Below are positions 1-13,434 of a stretch of 64,000 bases of DNA, one piece after another. Below the pieces are notes generated by a model. It ran no database searches. It was given only the letters and a program-made list of their open reading frames with translations, and was not told the origin of the DNA. The position numbers and the translations under genes are program-made. The stretch's first letter is position 1. Every line of letters starts with the position of its first letter. This DNA is from Symsagittifera roscoffensis (taxonomy: Eukaryota > Xenacoelomorpha > Acoela > Convolutidae), in the NCBI RefSeq assembly GCF_963678635.1, contig NC_087071.1, forward strand, positions 2,222,537-2,286,536. The letters run 5' to 3'.

Positions 1-454
1 CAAGGCCAACGAAACCAAAATTGGATTATCATTTCAAATCCTCACTATTTGTTGTCACTCTTTGTTATACAACATATTGTCACTGTTGACTTGTAACTGG
101 TACGTAAGTTTGATTGGATCAAGTTTCTTCCCCTCAAAAATTAGAATTGGAACTTGTTCTTGTCCCAGTTCGTTGTTGAACACTTTTCATTTACGTGGAG
201 GGGGTAAAGTCTAGGGGGCAGTAAACTGGGGGAGGGTTGGTGGAAGGGTGTGTCTGTGGGGGAAGGGAGGAAGCCTGAAATGATTTCTGGTGGTAACGAG
301 CGCTTATAAGTGAGTCTGAATATGGCATGGGTAGTGGTCTGGCAGGAGAGGGAGTTAGAATTGGGAATATAAGGGTGTGAAAGTTGGGGGAATGTACATG
401 GGCATGAACATATGATCTTTAGAGCTTTCGTTTTGTAGAGCGAGCAAAAAACAC

Positions 455-716
455 AGTGAAAACTTCAGGTTCGCGTTGATGATACAGCGGTGGACATAGA
501 CAAGGCTGTGGAGGAAAAGTAGATGGTGAAAAATTGAAGGAGAAACTTAGTGTTTGTCAGCGTTTTCTTGTAGATACGGAGACAGAAAATGGGACACATA
601 AGATATATAACTTCCAAATGTCCAAGTTAGATACCAGAGTCATCAACAAGCTCGATTCTGACACAAAAGCCAACATCGCTCTCAGGGACCTTTTTCCTTT
701 CCCCCACCTCACATAA
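455..716 (+). pseudogene. Coding-like remnant, unrecognised
   Basis: Two adjacent open stretches in different frames both have the balanced, charged composition of real protein rather than of AT-rich noise. The first reads through DDTAVDIDKAVEEK and then hits TAG near 520. The second, open to a TAA at 714-716, reads KLKEKLSVCQRFLVDTETEN and onward. A one-base shift near 521 would join them. The nearest upstream bases are unusually GC-rich for this window. No ATG fits the second frame. I do not recognise the product; it may be a decayed exon or retrocopy. Confidence 0.3.
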
Positions 717-3700
717 GTATCGATTTCATGGTGTGAGGAGTGGTTTTACAAGGTTGAGTATCAAGACTAAATATGTTTGTCTTAGCCTAATTGATCTGTA
801 TGCCAAATTTGATAACAATCCGACAATGCGAACAGAAAATCTTTTCTAAGAAAAAAGCAGGTGGGGAGAATACAAAAAGAGCCGCTCTCGGGTTTGATCT
901 TCGAACTATGCATTATTTGTAGCAGAACTCATCAAGCTCACGTTAAATCATCATATATCTTATTGACTGCTGATTGTTGATCATAGCTGAAAACATGGAA
1001 GTTCCTCGACATCGAATAATTTTTCAAACAAAAGCAGTTTTTCACGTTTTGCCTCACCAGATAAAGAAGGACTCATCAAGGCCATGCTACTTTTTCTTAA
1101 AACTTTTTAACTATTGACTTTTGAACTATAAACATGAAAACTAAAATTGCTCAGCATCAAAAAATTTAGCTTGAAAAAATTACACTGCTTGAGATTTGCC
1201 TCGTCGTTTGTTGATAGAGCACTACATATGCGAGGAGAGCAGGGGGATGGGGCTGCCTGGTGAACAACATATATTAAGATAGGTTATAGATATCATCCAG
1301 TCACCAGGCTATTGATCAGGATAGTAAATATGTTTTCAAAGTTTTGAGATAGATAATAAGTTTTGCCTAGAAAGCAAAATAAATTTGTAAATGTTTGCAT
1401 AGCTACAAAGCAATATAAATTTGACATTTAGTAAAACTTCATAAGAAGATTGTTACTGCGTCAATAAAACAGTTAATAGAAATTATTGTTTTTGAAATTA
1501 AAAACCATGTCCAAAAGATTCCCTAAAACTTTGCAGTCGAATTGAGCTTCTCATTATTAGGTTGGGCTTCATCATTATATTTCGCCTTCAATATTCTCTA
1601 TATTGATAACACATTAAGTTGGTGGAAAAAAATCAAGTAGAGCCAAGTGATGGAGAAATTGCACCAAAATTTCTCTTGAATGGTTTTTATAAAAAAAGAT
1701 GGTGGTTAGACATCTGTTTCATCAAATCAGTCAATTAATTTGAATTTCTGTCACCGTTAAACGGTTTTTTTACTAAATGAAAACTGTTTATGCTCAGCAG
1801 CTAACAAAGCCTAAGAACTTTCTGCTATCTTTTTGCAAAAAAAAAATATTCATTTTCTTGATAGATAACTTGTCTCGATCTGTCATTTATGTTCAATTTT
1901 TAACATCACGACTTATCATATAACGCAAATTTTGTCAAATTGTCAGCTGATAAAGGCTTTGGCAATTAAGTGCTAACATTCTATAGAAGCTCAACTCAAG
2001 GTTACATTAGTGTTCGAAACGTTAGGTTTTGATTATCATGAGGTCTTCCGAGTTGTTCGGAACAAAAAGTCACAGACGCTCAAAAACGACTCGATGCAAC
2101 TTTTAGCGGTGTACTAATACAGAGTTTACTATCTTCTGGTTGTCGATCATCTACTCGAAATGGTACCCTAAAATTAATATATGCTTAAATGTAAAGTCAC
2201 CTAGGTGTGAAATTTAATACGATTTCAAAAAAAATTGCTAAGAAGTAGCGTGAAGAAATTTACAATTATTAGCTTAGTTTCAACCACTAGTGTAATATAG
2301 TATAAAAAAAAGTAACATAACTAGATAAAAAAGCAGAAAACCGAAATACAATCTCATTTAACTTAAGTTGAATGTGAAACTAATATAGTTTTACCAATGG
2401 TTGTTTATACACCAAATTTTTTCTTAAATAAAAACGGCGATCTTTAAGCCAAACTAGTGTATTAGCTTTTCAGGCCAAAATTGGAACTTTTATTCTTCAT
2501 TTGTTCTGATTTATACCGAGGTGATAATGGTCTAGGAATGCGATGGTTGCAAAATCAGCGCAGTAAATTAGAAAAAATTTGGTATGCGCGGGTTAGAAAA
2601 TTTCAAAATTCCTCTCATAGAAATTTACAAACTATCAGACGATATCTTCTGAGATCAAAAAAATGATTTCACAAGCAAAATGAAAATAATTCAAACTTAG
2701 AAGCTTTTAAATGGAAAAAAAATTAATCAAATGGAATTTGAAAAAAGTAGCTTCGTCTTTTTCTTGCTCCAGTACAGTCTCCCTCAGGCGTTTTGTATGG
2801 GAAAAAAAGTACAACTGCATACATAAAACGAAGCGAACTGAATTGGAAAAACTTTGAAAACATCCAAGAAAATTAAAAAAGAGAACAACATTATCGCTGA
2901 TTTTTTTGCCTCAAAATTTATCAAATTGAGACAAAAAGTGTCCAGCAACACAATTTAAGGCGTCGATTACGTATTCAGAAACCTTTATTGCAAACCAATT
3001 CTCCGGAAAATCTTGGGTGAACTTTGCTGAAACCAAAATTGTTGTTATGACAAAATGCGCTAAAAAAGTGAATTTCTATAAAATTTTTTCCACTTGTAGA
3101 TCAGTATCGGGCGTAGATATTGGACTGTTATTGAAGGAACGTTTTTTTAGGTCACTAAGCCGACAAAACCTGAGCCGAAAACCTACAAGCCCTATAAAGC
3201 TCTTAAGCAAAAAAGGACAAAGTCAAGGATATCAAAACTCAAATTACTGGAGTAATTCGCAGTCTTTCATATAATTTTTTCAAAATAGCTTACAGCGCAA
3301 GAAAAATCCGCGATATGCCAGAACATCCGAAAAAAAAACATTCTTAAACTAAATTTAGCAAATTTTTTTCGAAAACGGAAATTGTTTCTAAAAAAACAGC
3401 TCGTACTTTGTTTCACACCTAGGACTTGTTCCCTCTCAGGCGTTGTTGTTACCTCTAGATCAAGCGTACAGGAGAAGCTCAAAAACAGGAGAAGCTCAGT
3501 TTTTTGTAAACCAAGATACCAAGTGAATCATGTGATTGTGCTAATTGAGTTTTGTTTTAGCAGTGTACTCGACTATCTCTATCCGAGATAATTTCATCTG
3601 AATTTTTATTTCGTTTCCAGAAGTGAGACAGCAAACAAATACTGTTTCTACTTCATAAAAATTTTCCAAATGGAAATTCTCTAAACACTATTGCTTCAGT

Positions 3701-4385
3701 GTTTGATAATAGGCCGTAGAAAATCATTTGAATTTTACTCATTGTTGAATATATAAGTTTGAAAATCTGATTCAAATCAAGAGTCTCATTTCTCACCAGG
3801 ATCTCTGATATTGGACAGCAGGAAAAACATCTTCACATAGAAAAATAAACAAATTTTAGATAAGATTTTGGCAGTATTTTTGTTTTAAAAGTATTCTCTA
3901 AAACTTTTAACTTGCAGAGTGTCATCGCAGAAAAATCAAAATATTTTCCTGAATTTTTCTTTATCTATGGTGATTACGGTACCTTCAAAAAAATCTAGTT
4001 TTTTTGCCGCAAAAAGGACAAGATATTCATATCTCAAACATTTTTGATTTCTCTAATCATTTCTTTGATTCTCAGCTGCTGTATGACTTCAAAGATGATC
4101 ATAATTTTTTTTCTGAAATAGTTAAAAGAAAAATATTATCACATGTCACTAAAAAAATTGCAAATTAATAGAGCCAACTTTTGTTGAAAAAGATGTCTCA
4201 GGACCACTTCAGATAATTCTTCAAGAAAATAAAACAAGATAGGTCCTCTGCTAATAAAAACTGATAGCTTTAATACAGTTTTGTTTGACAGTTGTTTCCC
4301 AAAGCAGGTGTGATAGCATTTACATTTGCGTTCTCACCTTGCAGCCTATCAATGACCATGCAATTATTCGCTGATAATTGTTCAG
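717..4385. other. No supported gene
   Basis: AT-rich sequence with frequent stops in all frames. The short open stretches here (for example 2481-2666 and 3017-3274) have low-complexity K/F/N-rich translations and no convincing splice context. I see no RNA gene and no clear repeat. Confidence 0.5.
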
Positions 4386-4456
4386 ATGGCTCTGATTTTC
4401 CTTTATTTGTTCATCTTAACTTCAAATAACAAATATCCCAAAAAAGGAGGACGAGG
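4386..4456 (+). other. Possible orphan signal-peptide exon
   Basis: An ATG opens 23 codons beginning MALIFLYLFILTSNNKYPKK, a typical hydrophobic secretion leader, and runs straight into a good donor (GAGG|GTAAGA at 4457). It lies upstream of, and on the same strand as, the disrupted family copy at 7.2 kb, so it could be that gene's first exon. Against this, it ends in phase 2, whereas the leader exons of the two best family members end in phase 0. It may be an unrelated or chance exon. Confidence 0.25.
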
Positions 4457-7218
4457 GTAAGAATTTTTTTCCTATTTTAACATACCATAATATGTTTTAA
4501 ATCAAAACTTTTAAGAAACCTCATTTAGTCAATCTTGGCAATTATTGAAAACCAAATCTTTGCCAAAAACACGGGATAGTTTTTTTCAATTCTTGACAAA
4601 GTATACAAAACAGACAAGTTTAGTAACATTCAGCTGAAAATTTCTCTGCAGATTTTAGGAAGTACCTTTTTTGCACACTGTATTGCAAACATGAATTTTC
4701 AAATATTTTTGAAAGTGCTTAGATTACCAGTCTTCAGATAAACATTTTTCATAAAAAGTCACATCTAATCCCCATATAAGAAAAGAAAACTGAATGAGCC
4801 TAAATTTTCTTCGTAAAAGCTTTCGAAAAATAGAATAACAAAGGAAAAAAATATTTAACTAGGACTTTATCTAGTTTAAAACACTGATTAAGCCAAAAAA
4901 TCTTGATTAAACTACACTAATTGGCAAAATTAATGACAACATCAGAAAGTAATTGCCTAAAATACCTCTTTCGGAGGAAAGTTTTTTTATAGTTAGAGCT
5001 AAGTTTAAGGACGATTCTGTTACTTAAGCTATCATCTTTGAACATCCTTAACTTGTCTGCGATTACAATCATTTTTCTGAATGCCAATTTTCAACAACTG
5101 TAGTAAAGTTTTCTCTGGATGTGATATAGTAGAAATCAGCCTTTAGTAATTAATTGCAACGAAATAGTTTTACTTCCAAAACCTTGTTTTTCTGTTCATT
5201 TGAGAAAAACTAAGAACGTTACGATGGTAGGTTAGATAATTGGCGCTCGGTCCCACTAAATATATTTTGAGATAGTCCTTGAAAACAGGAGTTTTGGCAA
5301 GTACGACTTTATTTTTTGCGTCCTTTTAAAAAAATCAGAAAATCAGCTGAATTTCAAAAGTCTATTCTCGAAAAAAAACCGAAACCCTTACATGCGTTTA
5401 ATTGAATCCACTTCATATTTTCAATAAGAAAAGAATTAACAAAAAAACTATAAAAAATCTTTCCTGCTTTACAACATAATTTCTGGAGCAGATTTTGTCA
5501 AAACTATTGGTCTTTTGCTCAAACAAATGCCTTAAATTCCCTAGAAAATTTAAATTTCCAAATAGCATTGGAAAACTTTCATATGATTTAGGTGACACTT
5601 TCATATTTATATGATAAATATTTCAACTGAAGCTGACGGTAAGAATTAAATTGAATTTAGAAATATTGCAAAAAAACTGTTCGCTAATCAACTGCAACAA
5701 CACTCTAAATTTTGCTGTATTAATTTCACTGTAGTGATTTCCAAAAAAAATGATATCTTCACTTTTGTATAACTTTCCGCTGCGATCGCTAAAACTGTGA
5801 TTTTTGGCTACGAGCTGGTTAGTTATAAAATATGTTTGGGTCTGAGTGATGTAACGTTCAAGCAAATTTCAAACAAAAACTATCATCTGAACAATCCAAT
5901 ATTTAAGGGTTTGAAAACAATCAAGAAGAAACGCTGTAAACCATTTTAACACTGTAAAATAAGTTTTTGCTGACATGAACAACCCTTTTCGAAGTGCAAA
6001 TATCTTCCTTTAGTTCCTTTTGGTTCTTTATATCAAAAAAATTACTATCTGTGTTAGCTTTCTGGTTGAGTGATTTCTTTCTGAAACAGGCATAAAGAGA
6101 AAGCGTTAAGCAGAAAAGTGAAATTCTACTGTTTCTTACCATTTCACTAAAACGTGCCTTAACAATTTCAAAAAAATTTTCGATTTTTCAGTATAGAGTA
6201 GCTGAGGTTATTCGTTCATGGTTGGAGTACAAAATTTGTTCTGATTCAGAGTAAAAAGTTTTGTAATACATTTGTCAAATTAAAAAAAATCTCATGATCA
6301 ATTTTCAAAAATAAGTTTTATTTGTCGAAGGATTTGTCAATTATTAAAAAAATGAAATGATCAAATAGCGTTTCTTTTCTTCGAAAATGCAATCAATTAA
6401 AAGAAATATCAATTATTGAATTTTTTTTCTCATTAAGTGTTTTCTGTCTATTGATATTCTTATTCTTTTGTTTATCGCAAACACTTAAAGTAAGCAATAT
6501 TGAGGGTTTGGGTTACTGTGTTTTAATGTAATTTTTCTCTTGGTAACACAAATTGAGTAAACGGGTAACAAAAAACGATACATCATTTTTGTTCAGATTG
6601 ATGAAGAAACTAGCTTATAGTAAGATGTTAAGAAACACATGATCTCTTTTCCTCAAATTTGTGTCTATACTTTTATTGATATATAGCTTTTTGGGCAACT
6701 ATTTATTGAAAAAATGTTTTATTCGTTCCACGAACTGATATATCACTGAAAAATATGTTGATGTCCGAAAAGGAGCAAAACAAATTGAAAGCTATCTATC
6801 AGAGTTTACCGCGATATCAAAGATAACCCACTGCGGAATTCCCAGCCGATTTTGATATAAATTAAAAATAATCTTTATCACTTTATTTAGAAAAACTTTG
6901 TGAGTAAATAGGAACGAACTGACTATTCAGTGCGGAGCAGCTCTTCAATCTAGAACTTCAATCTAGTTAAAACTTCAATCCAGATAAGGGTAGACTTTAA
7001 AAGTCACGTAAGAAACTACCAGTGAGGTATATGTTTACACTTTAGAAGCATAGTGATACACAACCCACGTTGTAGAATAACAACACTGCACTTGCATGAT
7101 ACATCACATACTAGACCAGCATTTTTACTTTAAAATCTGATAAATTTCTCTCAAAACTAAAAGAAATAGAGTTTTTTATAAGAGTCAGTATTGAATTATT
7201 TTCAAGCTTTTGTTATAG
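4457..7218. other. No supported gene
   Basis: AT-rich, stop-dense sequence. The minus-strand open stretches at 5413-6142 are F/K/L-rich and look like composition artefacts. A linker exon for the family copy starting at 7219 would be expected here, but I could not pick one out. Confidence 0.4.
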
Positions 7219-8609
7219 GTGTCTTGAAATATGTGGCAAGATCAGGGAATGGTAAAAAAGGAGTCACGTTTCCATGCGGAAAGAAGTCGCCTTGCATCTG
7301 TACGCATTCGACAGAAGATCGTGGTGTCACAGTTTTAGACAGTTGTCCAGTAAAAGACATGTTTTTAGTGTTATCAGGAATTGAGGCTAGTCGTGTCAAG
7401 CTAGTATCGGTAATCATGACCAATTATGTTCATGCCAGGATGAATATATCAATAATCAATAACACAATGGCAGAGACAATACAGTTCCTTATTCAGGTTG
7501 GCAATTACTGACCGCAAATTAAGACTTAAGAGGATGTTCCACCCACCTTTCTATTGTTTTTGATTGAATTTTATAAAATTTGAGTTTTGAAAATAAAGAA
7601 ACCATGGTATCAGCAATGTTACTGTTGCCACCAGGTTGCGTTTTGATAATTTGACTGCATCGTGCTATATATAACAATCATAAAACGTTAAATAAATAAA
7701 CGAATTGAATACATCGTAAAAAAATTGCTGTGAAAACAGTTGCCAATTTCATTATCCACAGACAACTTGTGGATATCCAAAAATTGAATATTGTCTCTTT
7801 TTGCAAGACTTCCAAATCGTCATGAACAAAGATGCCAATTTGGTCTAATAGAGTATAGCGGAAAAGAAACAATTAAGCTCTCGCATTTAATCATTTGGCG
7901 GCAAATAAACAGCCATAAAGATTTTTTTTAGTTGACTTTCTTTACTGAACTGATAGTTGACGACCTACAATATCCTGCTTACTCGAAAAAAAACTTCATC
8001 AAAAAGCATAACTTATTTAAAATTAATGAACGTAGTGAAAATTCTTTTATAGATATTTGCTGTTTTTTTGTTTTTTCTTCCAAGGAAAAGTATTAGAACG
8101 TGCATAAAATTCTATAATAACCACAGATGGGCATTCATATAAAAAGATGTATTTAAGGATGCACTTTGGTACCTATGCACTTTCTGAGCTCAATTAGAAC
8201 TCATCAAGTGACGTAAAGAGCACTCCCCAAATACGAACGTGGAAATGACGCGAAAAAACGTGAACGATTTTTTGTATCGAAAAGGGAACTTAATTTTTAG
8301 ATTTCTAGCGGAAAAAACTTTAGCTGTTGATCTAGCTTTCTCATATCAAAAAAGCGCCATTCATAAATTGTTCTAAAAACTCAAAGAGCTTAAAGGGCAT
8401 TTATTTTTCTTTGAAATTTGAAAACCATTGTTTTTGTTTGTTTACTTGCGTTCATTACTCTTTTCCAACCTTCGAGTGGCTTTTTTTACAAAAGCCAAGC
8501 GGAGTTTTGCTTAACTTACAATACCGAACAAACATAGCATTGTATGCTTAGCAGACAAAATTGAAAATGAAATCACGAAGACAAAAATTAAGCGACTGGA
8601 AAGCCACTA

Positions 8610-8835
8610 AGTCAAAGTACTCGAAAAGATTTCGAACAGAACAGTTCAAAAGTTTTTTTCTGAGCAATAAGGCCGACAAAAAAAGTTCCGACAGTGGGGC
8701 AGACAATGAGCCGATAATCTTTTTTGAAATAATTCAAGGTTGAAAATGAAAAATACATACCCTGGCCAGACTCGAACATAGGAACTTTGCCATATCATGC
8801 GTAGTCGTTTTTCCTAGACCAAGTGGAACGAAGAA
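8610..8835 (-). mobile_element. tRNA-derived SINE-like element, copy 1
   Basis: Read on the minus strand, the head (about 8826-8761) contains AACGACTACGC and a pol III B-box-like GTTCGAGTCT. It aligns with the heads at 43.43-43.49 kb and 46.04-46.10 kb (AACGAATACGCC, GGGTTCAAAT and GGGTTCGTGT). Similarity continues into the body, with shared ATTTCAAAAAA, TGTCTGC and TTGTCGGC blocks in the same order as the 43.4 kb copy. The element lies inside the interruption of the family gene above. The 61-codon open stretch on the opposite strand is part of the repeat, not a gene. Confidence 0.5.
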
Positions 8836-9241
8836 GCTCAAAACATTGAAGTTATTAAAAACCAAGCATTCAATTGATTCAACTGATTTTGTTTATTGGG
8901 CTGTTAACCTGAACGAAAATATCTTCCAATTTGATAATGAATTTGAAAATGAAATTTCTTCCAGTTTGTAACCGGTAAAAAAAAACCAGTAACCGGTAAA
9001 AAAGCCCGGTAAAAACCCAATATGTAGCAAAACAAAACCATTTCAAACAGTGAGTTTCTAGCGTTGAAAACATCAACTTTTGATAAAATTGTGAGACATT
9101 TTCTCCCTTAAAAAAAACATTTGAAAGTTTCATATCACGATTATATCCAGAATACATAGATTTTTTGGTTATAAACTTAGTGGAAAGCAACCCAACAAAA
9201 AACGTGCAGAAGAGGTAAAGATTGAGAGCAAAAATTTAAAA

Positions 9242-9484
9242 ATGATTTCAAGTGTCATGATAACATTCATATCAATCGCGCGTCTTTTTCTGCCTTTTTT
9301 ATTTGCTCAAGAAGAAATGTATTATTTTCCGGTTGGAATTTGTAAACTTTTTGAATTCAGTTCAAATTCAAACTGTAGAAGGAAAAATAAAATGAACTCA
9401 GAATTGCAAATAAATATATCCAAAAACCAACGTGCAAAGTGCGTGAAAATTTCCCAAATGCGTGAAAACGTTAAAATTGCATGA
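9242..9484 (+). CDS. Small ORF with signal peptide, unrecognised
   Basis: An ATG-initiated 80-codon frame begins MISSVMITFISIARLFLPFL and continues FAQEE, a clear secretion-leader profile with a plausible cleavage site after FA. The remaining ~57 residues are basic, with three cysteines and one NIS sequon, and match nothing I know. It sits in the 2.3 kb interruption of the disrupted family copy, so it may be an independent small secreted protein, a leader exon for a gene whose other exons are unclear, or chance. No splice donor of obvious quality follows the hydrophobic part. Confidence 0.3.
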   Translation: MISSVMITFISIARLFLPFLFAQEEMYYFPVGICKLFEFSSNSNCRRKNKMNSELQINISKNQRAKCVKISQMRENVKIA

Positions 9485-10771
9485 TTATTGAAATTTTGCT
9501 TCAAGAGTTGATTCCAACTAGTAAACTTCCAGCATTGCAAACGTTCTTTGGCTATAAAAATTTTAAAAACTGTAGCTCTATATCAAAAACGGGTAAGCGG
9601 CGACTAGATCTGTCACAGTAATCGCTGCGGTAATATAATATTAGTATCACAATAATTCAGGTTGTCTTTTATATGGGTATTTCTAATTTTTTTCCAATGA
9701 AAAAATCAAACAATAAAAAAGAAAGGGTAGATTTTAGTAAGTAGTTTTTACTCAAGGCACCTGAAACTGCATATTCTTATCCTAATAAAATTACAAAAGT
9801 GCCAACCGGGATGCGTCAACAGACTTGGAAGTTCTTATTTTGAAAAACAATAAACAGTTGGTTTTACCGGATCTGGGCAAATCTTTCAAAGCAATCAGTA
9901 CTCGAACATTAGTTTTTTGCACCCATGCTGTCAAAAAGATGATTGGATACGCACTAAATGGAAACAAACTGGTATTCTTCAATCTAGGAAACTTTAGTAT
10001 GGAGTTTTCACAGAATGACAAAGATCATTTTGCTGACATGTGGGCCCAAACTGTATATATAGAAGGAATAATGCTGGATATTATTCTGCCAATACGCGCC
10101 ATATTAAGGAGCGTAGTGATTAAAAATGTTCAGTCTTTGACAAAAACTGAGCTGCTCCGGAACGATGCTTTGAGCGAAACAAATATAGGGGAAGAGCTGA
10201 TGATCGAAAACAGTATACATGTTACTTTACCAAAAAACTTTCTAAATGGCTACCCACAATCCTACGTTAACTCAATTGATGTCATCCTGGATCCCTGGAA
10301 CCTTCAAAAAAATACTTTTGTCGAAAACAGGATTGTAATTATCAAAACTTTGAACGAAATTCCTTTGAGCAATGAGCAACGAAAAACTATGATTAGAGAT
10401 GAAAGTGGTAAAAATTGCGATATATTCTGCCAGTGCGGTAAAAAAACGGACAGAAACTGCAGCTATTGTGAAAACAAACACAAGAAAAACTGTGCCATTT
10501 GCATCAAGAACAAAATGAAAATCGACGATAAAGACTTATACAGGCAAGTTTGTTCGTTTGAGGATATTTCAATTGTTGATGTCTGTCTGAAATATATCCG
10601 TCTGCAACCGCTTCAAACCTTCTCCAAGCTACAAAATCAGAACTTAAAACAGTGCAAACTATTCAAGCAACGTGTTCCGAGCCATATTTGTTGAAAAGCA
10701 CAGAACTGTCAAAAAGGCAGAGACGCTTTATCAAATTGACCATACCGATAGCAGTTGGTGCGGCAAGATAA

Positions 10772-13434
10772 GTTATTTTGACCATGTCCAATGTTTGATT
10801 GAAAACAAAATGTAGGAATGAATGATTGAATTAGTGGGGGATCTCATTCAGAAAGCCAATGAGTAAGTTTTATGGAGCTTTCGCGAAAACCTGGAAAATA
10901 ATTTAAGCAACGTCAGCAGCGCTTTTTGGGACGACCACAGCAGCCATCAACCCATGCACTACAAATTGACATAAAGATGCGCCAAAAACTTGCATTAAAA
11001 AATTAATGTTAATATGTCAGCTATTAACCCCATTTTTGAATTAAAAAGACTAATGAAAATATAAAAAAGACATCTCTTTGAAAAAATTTGAACTACAATC
11101 CAGAAAACTATTATCAACCAAGCCACGTTTTTTCTGCTACCGATCCATATCACGCTGTTAATTGATATCTCAGAAAAACGAAAAGAATAAATTAATGATA
11201 TGATGAATTTGATCCATTTTTCAGCTGTAAATAAATAGTAAACAAGGTTGATATAAGTTTTACATAAAGACACTTATGTTTGATGCATAAGCACTTTGAT
11301 ATAAATTTAAAAGACGAAAGGTAAGTATAACTTCAATCACAAAAAAAATATGTTTAACAAGTAAACGTGCCTTTTCACGTTGAAAAAATGAAGCATAACC
11401 TTTGTTCACGCGCATCTCTTCTAATTTTGATGGCAGAACTAGCTCAAAATAAACCAATTTGCTATCAAATTTTTACATAAAAAGTTGTCAAAACCAATCG
11501 TTAAATTGAATCAATTTCGTGTCTTCTCCGGTGTCAAATAGCCCATATTTTGCAAATTTGTGTATAAAAAAATATAATAAAAGATTTGGATTTTTTTCTC
11601 AAGTTACAGTCAAAAATTTGTTCAAATACTTTTTTAGGTAATAGGTGATTTAACTAGAAAAAGTGAAATAGCGTGGTGTAAATAAAAATGTCTCAAAAAA
11701 ATTAAAATTATTACTTAATGGTTATAATGATTTCTACATAACATTTGCTAGAGTGGGTTTTTTTTATAACAAACTCTAATCACGTTTCGGTTAACAGAGT
11801 CTGAAAACCCAAAATTTCAAATGTTTGCAGAAAAGGTCATTTATAAAGAACCAAATCTAAAATATTTAGGCTTTCCTTGAGGCAGCTGAAGTTCGGGGCG
11901 ACAAAAACAAACCCTGTGCTTTATTTCCTTCTCCCTTCATGAAACGGTCGAAACAATCAAAAAATACTTTTAAAAATCAAGTAAAAATGTAACTTCAGTG
12001 CATCAGATAAATTGTAAAAAAAAGGAATAAAGATATTGATCAAAAATTTAGATTTACGTGTTTCATTCTTGCTATCTAATAACGCTTAGCTTTGATACAC
12101 CTCTAGAATTTTACAATACAAGGTGAAAAAAAAATTATACGAAGATCATTCTAATACCATTATTAATATCAGCCATTTTAGCGCAATAAATTTATCTAAA
12201 TCATCAAAACAAACAGGAAATTTTTTAAAAAATAATTACATATTGGTGCAACATATTTGCACTCCACTGATTTTGATAGTTTATTCTCAGATCGATCATT
12301 TCAAAAAGTGATTGGCTTACCGCAGGAATCCTTAGAGGGATATCTTGAAACGTCTGGTTTGCACTAAACAGCTCTCCTCGGGTGATTTTAGATGTGTAAC
12401 AAAAAGGAAGAATTTACCTGATTACAAGTTCGTGCAGACCAAATGTAATTTTAAAAAGTTTAATCAAGTTTTGAATGATTAAATTCAAAATTACTAAAAC
12501 TTTTATACTTTATAGACAATAGACAATATCAAGAAAATATGCTGATTTTATGAAAATTTTACACAGTTATCAAAAGATAAAATACAGATTGCCTGCTGAT
12601 TATATAAGGATTTGCACTTTAGAGATTATTTACTGAGTTTTTGTATTTTATCTACAGATTAAAAATCAGGTTTTATAGAAAAGAAAATTAGATTATTTAG
12701 GCACTTTGGTAGAAATAATCACTTCTATTCTAATAGACTCGATTATCGTTCGCAAAACGGTTCCATTTATATGAAATCTATACTTATGTTCATCTGTTGG
12801 CTTCTCTCTTTCTTATTAATTTTTATCCATTATTGTCACTGCGGGTAGCATCGATTTATCTACAACAAAGAAAGGATAGAATGGAGAATTTTTCAGCAAA
12901 AAATAAATGAATAGATAACAGAGCCTAAAATATCAAAATTTTGCACAATTTTGTACTCAGGAAAACCTTCCTCAAAGTTATAGCGAGCTTCATTTATATA
13001 AGGAGAGCTGCCCAAAGCTTCAAAAGATCCCTCTTAATTTTTGCAATTATGGTTCCTACAGTGAGAAAGTTACTTTTTTGCCAAATTTCATGTATTATTT
13101 ACTCTAAAATCTACCCTTTTACAGCATTTTAATTTAACCGTGTTGAGAAATTCAGTGTGTAACAACTAGATATTCTTTGAAAACTCTGTATAGAATCTAT
13201 ATTTGGTCTGCATATACTCTGTTTATATTATGCATATAGAATGTACATAATCTGTATGTAATGTGTATGCAATCTGCATCAGATATGCATGACCCTTGAT
13301 GCAGAAATTAAAGCAGTTTTAGTGTATTTTGCTAATGATTACATAATAAGTTTGCAGAAACCTTTCTGATCGGCTATTAGAAATTTTTATTCAAAATTGC
13401 AATATAAAATTACAACATAAACTTTTTAAAGATA
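10772..13434. other. No supported gene
   Basis: Stop-dense AT-rich sequence. The only structure I see is a loosely periodic stretch at about 13180-13290, where TATGCATATAGAATGTACAT-like words recur. The short open stretches are composition-driven. Confidence 0.5.

Larger units (their letters stand above)
7219..10771 (+). pseudogene. Disrupted copy of the cysteine-rich secreted family
   Basis: The 5' part (7219-7496) follows an acceptor (TGTTATAG) in the same phase as the intact copies. It carries the N-cap FPCGKKSPCICT...C, then repeat-like sequence ending near NNTM. The 3' part, in frame from about 9801, resumes at LEVLILKNN and covers the rest of the ectodomain, including the cysteine cluster CDIFCQC...CSYC...CAIC. 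In the intact copies these halves are continuous, so about 14 residues are replaced here by 2.3 kb that includes a SINE-like element. A GT donor exists at 7497 (CAG|GTTGGC), but no acceptor in the matching phase precedes 9801. Near 10580 a one-base loss moves the frame, so the open frame ends at 10694. In the other frame the family tail (IYPSATASN..., hydrophobic end, stop at 10769-10771) is still readable. I infer a pseudogene, though an unusual intron plus an assembly error cannot be excluded. Confidence 0.6.
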
